From contig CANIBQ010000028.1 of the NCBI GenBank assembly GCA_947465645.1, forward strand, positions 1-53,082: a stretch of DNA of 53,082 nucleotides, in the 5' to 3' direction. Position 1 is the stretch's first letter; every line of letters starts with the position of its first letter. Source of the DNA: Acidobacteriota bacterium (lineage in GTDB: Bacteria; Acidobacteriota; Vicinamibacteria; Vicinamibacterales; UBA2999). Both the position numbers and the translations under genes were made by a program. The notes beneath the pieces were generated by a model. It was not told the DNA's origin, did no database searches, and was given only the letters and a program-made list of their open reading frames with translations. Shown here one piece after another: positions 48,739-53,082 of the stretch.

Positions 48739-50103
48739 TCAGGACGTCTCGAATGTGCGCGTGAGCAGCGGCACCATCTCTTCACCTGGCATTGGACGAG
48801 CGAGAAGGAAGCCCTGTGCGCTGCCGAAGTCGTCGAGGGTCAGGGTGAGCCCGCGGCTCTTGATCGCGTGAAGCGTGGGAAGGACCGACACGCCCCGCAT
48901 GGCGGCGCGCTCGGTCAGCTCGAGATCGAGCCGGAGCGGATCGAACCCCGATTCCCCCAGCGCCCGATCGATCATCTGGACCAGACCACCCTGATGGATC
49001 TGCACCGGGGAGACGTTGACCGACAGTCGGAGATCGGTGCGTCCCGTGACGCGGTCCCAGTCCTTCATCTGGGCGATCGCCGCGCGCAGCACGTATTCGC
49101 CCAGTCTGACAATCAGCCCAGAGTCCTCGGCAATCCGCACAATGACATCGGCCGAGACCGGACCGAACCCGCTGTCGTTCCAGCGCACCAGGGCCTCGAC
49201 GCCGGTGACGCGCCGTGTCTCGATCTCGACGATCGGCTGATAGTGAACCTGGATCGTGCCCTGTTCGATCGCCTGTCTCAGGGCGGCGCAGGTCGCCAGC
49301 AGGACCTTGGCGACGTTCTCGGCATCGTCTGGAGTGCCGACTTCCGAGAGTACCAACCCGAACTCGTCGCCGCTCAGACGGGCGACGAGGTCGGAGGCGC
49401 GCACCGACGCGCGCAGGCGCTCCGCCACCGTACAGAGCACCACGTCTCCGACACGGTGACCGTAGGTGTCGTTGACCTGCTTGAACCGATCGAGATCCAT
49501 GAAGAGCACGGCCAGCCGCTGGCTGGCGGCTCGATTGGAGAACGCCTCGGTGAGATGCCGCTCGAAGCGCGCGCGGTTCGGCAGACCCGTCAGGACGTCG
49601 TGGTGCGCCATCCGCTGGAGCTCAGCGTGCCGCCGGTCGGTCAACGCGCGGATCAGGTCGAGACCGGTCCCAACGCCGGTATAGCGGCCGTCGACAACCA
49701 CGATGAATCCGTCGAGCACATATCGATGCTGCTGCGCGAGGAGCCGGGTTCCCAACTCGTCGATGTTCGTGTCCGCGTCGAGAATGAGCGGATCGGTGTC
49801 CATCAAGTCGCTGACGCATTTCTTCGCCGTCAGCTCGCGGCCGAACCGGGTGGCAAAACGGTCGAGAAATGTGAATCGATTGACGAGACCGACTGGCTGC
49901 GCCGCCTTGTCGACGACCGGCAGCGCGAACAGGCCGAGATTGTGCTCGAATGCGTCCCGCGCGTCTTCGCAGAGCGCGTCCTCCAACAAGGGTGGAACTG
50001 GGTGAGCGAGCTCACGCGCGGAGATGACCGGCTGTCCACCTGGACCAGAAACGGAGGCACGTGTGCTCGGTGTGGACGTCGAGGGTGCGATGGCGTCGCG
50101 CAT
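48739..50103 (-). CDS. CBS-GGDEF-EAL protein with both output domains internally shortened
   Basis: A 454-residue c-di-GMP-type protein. Residues about 25-155 are a CBS pair (VSDLMDTDPLILDADTNIDELGTRLL). GGDEF starts at about 160 (HHDVLTGLPNRARFERHL, FMDLDRFKQVNDTYGHRVGD) and has SGDEF at 244-248, but at about 271 it jumps to the EAL start (AALRQAIEQGTIQVHYQP), dropping roughly 60 residues. EAL has EALVRW, VNVSP and ELTE but at 427/428 DDFG joins directly to SAQGFLLARPMP, losing about 70 residues with the catalytic Lys, Asp and AEGVE-type Glu. Both excisions keep the frame. The protein is unlikely to make or break c-di-GMP; sensing by the CBS pair may remain. ATG 50103 is chosen; GTG 50112 is possible. 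Confidence 0.85.
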   Translation of the reverse strand: MRDAIAPSTSTPSTRASVSGPGGQPVISARELAHPVPPLLEDALCEDARDAFEHNLGLFALPVVDKAAQPVGLVNRFTFLDRFATRFGRELTAKKCVSDLMDTDPLILDADTNIDELGTRLLAQQHRYVLDGFIVVVDGRYTGVGTGLDLIRALTDRRHAELQRMAHHDVLTGLPNRARFERHLTEAFSNRAASQRLAVLFMDLDRFKQVNDTYGHRVGDVVLCTVAERLRASVRASDLVARLSGDEFGLVLSEVGTPDDAENVAKVLLATCAALRQAIEQGTIQVHYQPIVEIETRRVTGVEALVRWNDSGFGPVSADVIVRIAEDSGLIVRLGEYVLRAAIAQMKDWDRVTGRTDLRLSVNVSPVQIHQGGLVQMIDRALGESGFDPLRLDLELTERAAMRGVSVLPTLHAIKSRGLTLTLDDFGSAQGFLLARPMPGEEMVPLLTRTFETS

Positions 50104-50528
50104 CGGCTGCACCCAGTATCGGCCAGAGAACTCGACCTGCGGAGATCGGTTACAGAAAAGCTACGGCAGGACGCTCGAACAGGCAATCGTGCGCGTCGAT
50201 TGATGCCCCGCCGTCGATCCGGACACTCGCCTGCCCGCGCCGTCAGCACGCACGGCGCGCGGCCAGCTCTGGTTCCCCGCAGCCGGCGGCCCGGCATCCT
50301 TCGTAATCCGACACATCTGTCTGGTACATATCTCGATAACGTAACAACTACGTAAACTGCCACGAAATTCCTCTTTTGCCGCTGATTTGCCTTGTCACGA
50401 CTCGTCCGCTGCGCAACAATCTCGCATTCTGCACACAGTTTTGACCGAGGGTGGCGGAGTCCCTCTCCCCAACAACTTCCTTGGTTTCTGCCCCGTGTTC
50501 GATGTGGGCGCGCCTGTCGTTTAGAGGC
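50104..50528. other. Divergent intergenic region
   Basis: About 425 bases between the CBS-GGDEF-EAL start and the metalloprotease start. It must hold both promoters. The part near 50320-50370 is noticeably AT-richer than its surroundings and contains acgta-acaac-tacgt, a small inverted repeat that could be an operator or promoter spacer. No coding sequence is recognised. Confidence 0.35.
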
Positions 50529-50906
50529 ATGAGAAATCAGACTATGACCTGCATTCCCGTCCCCGCGGCCGCCCGTCTCTGTTTGACGGCGCGAGCGCTG
50601 GCCACACCGGCAGCATTCTTGTCGCTGGCCATTGTCCTCCTGCTGATGCCGCGCACGAGCTCGGCGCAGGCCGCCAACCCGTTGCCGTTCGCCAAGAGCT
50701 ACACGATCACGGGCAACTACGTGGTGAGCGGGGTGGATCTTCAGCCGCAGAGCAAGGGCAATGGGTTCGTGACCGGGGCCATTCCGGTCAGTGGCATACC
50801 GGCCAACGCCGACATCCTCGCAGCATTTCTGTACTGGGAAACGATCGCGCCCACCACGGCGCTGACGCGCGGCGCGCAGTTCCGCGGCCAGCCCATCACC
50901 GCCTGA
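50529..50906 (+). CDS. Secreted metalloprotease, N-terminal segment before in-frame TGA
   Basis: 125 codons up to TGA at 50904-50906. It starts with a long signal segment (LATPAAFLSLAIVLLLMPRTSSAQA) after ATG 50529, and then a beta-rich domain (YTITGNYVVSGVDLQPQSKGNGFVTGAIPVSGIPANADILAAFLYWETI). The stop falls after RGQPITA, and the following codons in the same frame carry on a continuous sequence (KATTKRLDSNTTQCWTGGG) without a start codon for 23 codons. Trp (TGG) to stop is the simplest reading. See next entry. Confidence 0.7.
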   Translation: MRNQTMTCIPVPAAARLCLTARALATPAAFLSLAIVLLLMPRTSSAQAANPLPFAKSYTITGNYVVSGVDLQPQSKGNGFVTGAIPVSGIPANADILAAFLYWETIAPTTALTRGAQFRGQPITA

Positions 50907-53082
50907 AAGGCGACCACGAAGCGGCTCGACTCGAACACGACGCAGTGCTGGACCGGCGGCGGCACGCCCCAATTCGTGACGATGTTCCGCGCCGACGTCC
51001 TCCGTCTGTTGCCGATGCAGAGGGACGAGCACGGCAATGCGACCGGACGCCGCCTGGCGAGCGATGCCGACCTGGTGAAGCAGGGGCACGCGCTGAATAC
51101 GGTGACATTGCCAGAGGTGGGCACCGGCAACCGCATCCCGCAGAGCGCCGGGGCCAGCCTGTTCATCGTGTATCGCAACCCGTCGGAGCCGCTGACGAAG
51201 ATCGTGCTGTACGACGGCCTGCACATCCAGACGCCCGGCGCGACGATGACCCAGACGATTCGGGGCTTCTTCGACTCGGCAAGCGGGGCACGCGCGAAGC
51301 TGACGCATATCGTCGGCAGCGGCGGACCCAACCGCACGGATCGGGTGCTCTTCAACAATGGCCGGGCGGCGGCGAAGGTGCTCGCGACCGACCCGTTCAA
51401 GACCACCAGCCCTTCGTCGGATCGCTCGTGGGCGACACAAACCTTCGACGTGGGCGCGTCGATGCCCGGCGCGGATCCGGGCACGGGGTACGGCGAGCAG
51501 GTCGTGACCTCGGTGGATCACGCCAAGGCGAACCCCTATGACTGCCTGGCGTGGGCGGCCGTCGCCTTCAGCACGACGGTCAAGGACAGCGACAACGACG
51601 GCCTCATCGACAAGCTGGAAGAAGTCAGCGGGCTGAAGGAGCCGAACGGCCTGCTGCTGCCAGACCTCCCGAAGATGGGCGCGAAGAAGAACGTCAAGGA
51701 CCTGTTCATCGAAGTCGGCTACATGAAGACCGCCGGCTACACCGCCGGCCAGGGCGTCGTGGCTCCGCACTCGCATCGGCCGACCGCCTCGGCGCTGAAG
51801 ACGGTGGGCGACGCCTTCTGGAACGCGCCCGATCGCGTGCAGGTGCACTTCGACGTCGGCCCCGACTATCCGGTCTACACCAACGGGGACGCGTACGCGG
51901 AGCGATACATCATTCGCGGCCTGGACGCGAAGGGCCGCGAGATGGCGCGCGGCGGCGAGGCGATTGACGAGGCGGCGTGCCAGGGACCCAACTGCCAGTT
52001 CCCGGGCTATCCGGGCACGGTGAGCTGGAAGATCGGGTTCCAGGTCTATCGCGACGCGCCGGTGGGCGACGACGGGGAGCAGCTGACGCCTGGCGAGGAA
52101 GACCAGTGCGAATCGCTGCGGGCCGACACGCCGCGCCCGTCGGTCTGTTCAGCCGGACGACGGCGGTTCGATGCGGGCCGCAAGGACGTCTTTCACTACG
52201 GCCTCTACGCGCACGCGCGCGGGATACCGAAGTCGTACGACTCGAACTCGCCCGACTTCGACGTGCCGCGCACCACCTCAGGCGTCGGCGACCTTCCGGG
52301 TGGCGACTTCATGGTCACGCTCGGCTTCTGGGACGACTTCGTCGGCACCGATTTCATCCAGGCGTCTACGACGATGCACGAGCTCGGGCACAACGCCGAG
52401 CGGGCGCACGGCGGCGAGCCGGCAGCGCTCAGCGATGTCGTCGTCGGCAACAGGACGCTGGTCCGCGCGAAGCTGGAACCGAACTGCAAGCCGAACTACC
52501 TGAGCATCATGAGCTACCTGTTCCAGGCCCGTGGACTGGTGGACAACGCGGGCGTGCCCCACATCGACTTCGCGGGAGCCCCGCCCGCCGCGCTCGGTGA
52601 AACGGAGCTGGACCGTGCGTCCCGCGATCTCAAGGGACTGCCCTATCGCACGGCCTGGTACGCCCCGCTCCTCGAAGGCACCCTCGGCTGGGTGCTCGGC
52701 AATCCCCCGGCGACGAGGTTCTGTAACGGTGCGCCGTTTCCGAATCCGCTGCCGGCGGGCTGGGTACCGATGGCCCGCATCGACACGATCAGCACCCTCA
52801 TACCCATCGACTGGGACGGCGCCAGCGGTGAGGAATATGCGCCGCAGGACGTGAACTTCGACGGAAGCGTCGGGGGCGAGCCGCTGCGCGCGTTCAACGA
52901 CTGGGCGGGGCTGAGGCTGAATCAGGTTGGCAGCCGGCGCAACATGGCCGGCTTCTCGAATGGGCTCGACTTCGGCGGCGGCCTTGACTTCGGCGGCGGC
53001 CTCGACTTCGGCGGCGGCCTCGACTTCGGCGGCGGCCTCGACTTCGGCGGCGGCCTCGACTTCGGCGGCGGCCTCGACTTCG
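50907..53082 (+). CDS. Large secreted metzincin-like zinc metalloprotease, continues past window
   Basis: The frame following the TGA stays open to the end of the window (725 codons). A Ca-binding thrombospondin-type-3-like motif, DSDNDGLIDKLEE, lies near 51590. The zinc site is TTMHELGHNAERAHGG with H-E-x2-H-x5-H (His codons at 52377, 52389, 52407), and a Met-turn SIMSY follows at about 52503. Together these indicate a metzincin-like peptidase. A Gly-rich LDFGGG hexapeptide repeat starts at 52965 and runs off the end. The first possible internal starts are GTG 50976 and ATG 50982, without good ribosome-binding sites, so expression as a separate protein is unlikely. Either a pseudogene or a read-through product. 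Confidence 0.78.
52965..53082 (+). repeat. 18-bp tandem repeat encoding LDFGGG
   Basis: Units of ctcgacttcggcggcggc occur six times in a row, one with a silent change (cttgac at 52983), plus a partial seventh cut by the window end. The array is in frame in the metalloprotease gene and encodes (LDFGGG)n. The near identity at DNA level indicates recent expansion or contraction by slippage. Confidence 0.95.

Noticed and set aside
44623..50906. Genome-wide reassignment of TGA to a sense codon
   Set aside because: TGA is clearly used as stop in many intact genes here, for example in the ATGA, GTGA and TTGA start-stop overlaps of the operons; only local read-through or mutation remains.
49830..51848. 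Minus-strand open frame of over 600 codons across the divergent region and the protease gene
   Set aside because: Compositionally biased (Arg/His/Val), no domain, and opposite a coherent metalloprotease.
52965..53082. Repeats at the window end considered as a CRISPR array
   Set aside because: Units are directly adjacent without spacers and encode an in-frame hexapeptide; a coding tandem repeat.
1..53082. tRNA or other structural RNA genes in the gaps
   Set aside because: I looked for T-arm-like GGTTCRA motifs and cloverleaf-sized pairing in the intergenic stretches and found none convincing; a tRNAscan/Infernal run would be decisive.

Overview
The window is GC-rich and densely coded on both strands. 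It looks like a chromosomal stretch from an Acidobacteriota bacterium, probably of the Vicinamibacteria type. That placement is an inference from the gene repertoire: tandem DUF5916/CBM9-like outer-membrane proteins, NHL-type propeller proteins, esterase-like phytase, a dense set of secreted proteins, and palindromic and heptamer intergenic repeats. I see no rRNA, tRNA, CRISPR array, transposase or phage module.

Layout. 1-1.9 kb: the 3' part of a HipA-like kinase and a CDF metal transporter. 2-9.9 kb: secreted and envelope proteins (two tandem DUF5916 proteins, a divergent acidobacterial secreted protein, two tandem DUF4920-like proteins, a PG-binding/GH19 lysozyme-like enzyme, a small secreted protein). 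10-20 kb: a compact five-gene operon plus one convergent gene combining circularly permuted ATP-grasp, alpha-E and transglutaminase domains, a predicted peptide-ligation/modification system of unknown product and the most system-like part of the window. 20-24.3 kb: DCC-family protein, lipoprotein, PQQ sugar dehydrogenase, Lgt. 24.5-29.4 kb: partner-switching signalling proteins (FHA-GAF-PP2C and STAS), a DUF2064-receiver fusion, and msrP-msrQ. 29.4-30.7 kb: a chimeric junction between a GT2 glycosyltransferase fragment and a nucleotide-sugar dehydrogenase fragment. 30.8-33.7 kb: SpoIID-like, SET-domain and phospholipase-D-like proteins. 33.9-39.6 kb: a tightly overlapping operon Gfo/Idh/MocA - GMC oxidoreductase - VOC - ROK kinase - SulP transporter, which looks like uptake and oxidative processing of a carbohydrate-like compound. 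39.8-40.4 kb: a truncated PIN toxin with a small partner. 40.6-46.6 kb: an orphan molybdopterin subunit, an NHL propeller split by an in-frame TGA, SemiSWEET and a dienelactone hydrolase. 46.6-53 kb: a decayed phoD, an esterase-like phytase, a CBS-GGDEF-EAL protein with two internal excisions, and a large secreted metzincin-like protease with an in-frame TGA and a hexapeptide repeat running off the window.

Two themes go beyond ordinary annotation. First, palindromic elements recur between genes and in at least two cases appear to sit in frame inside genes (SpoIID signal peptide region, ROK kinase C-terminus). Second, lesions are frequent between 29 and 51 kb: deletions with possible microhomology, frameshifts and in-frame TGA codons. 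These could be real gene decay or assembly artefacts, and reads are needed to tell which.
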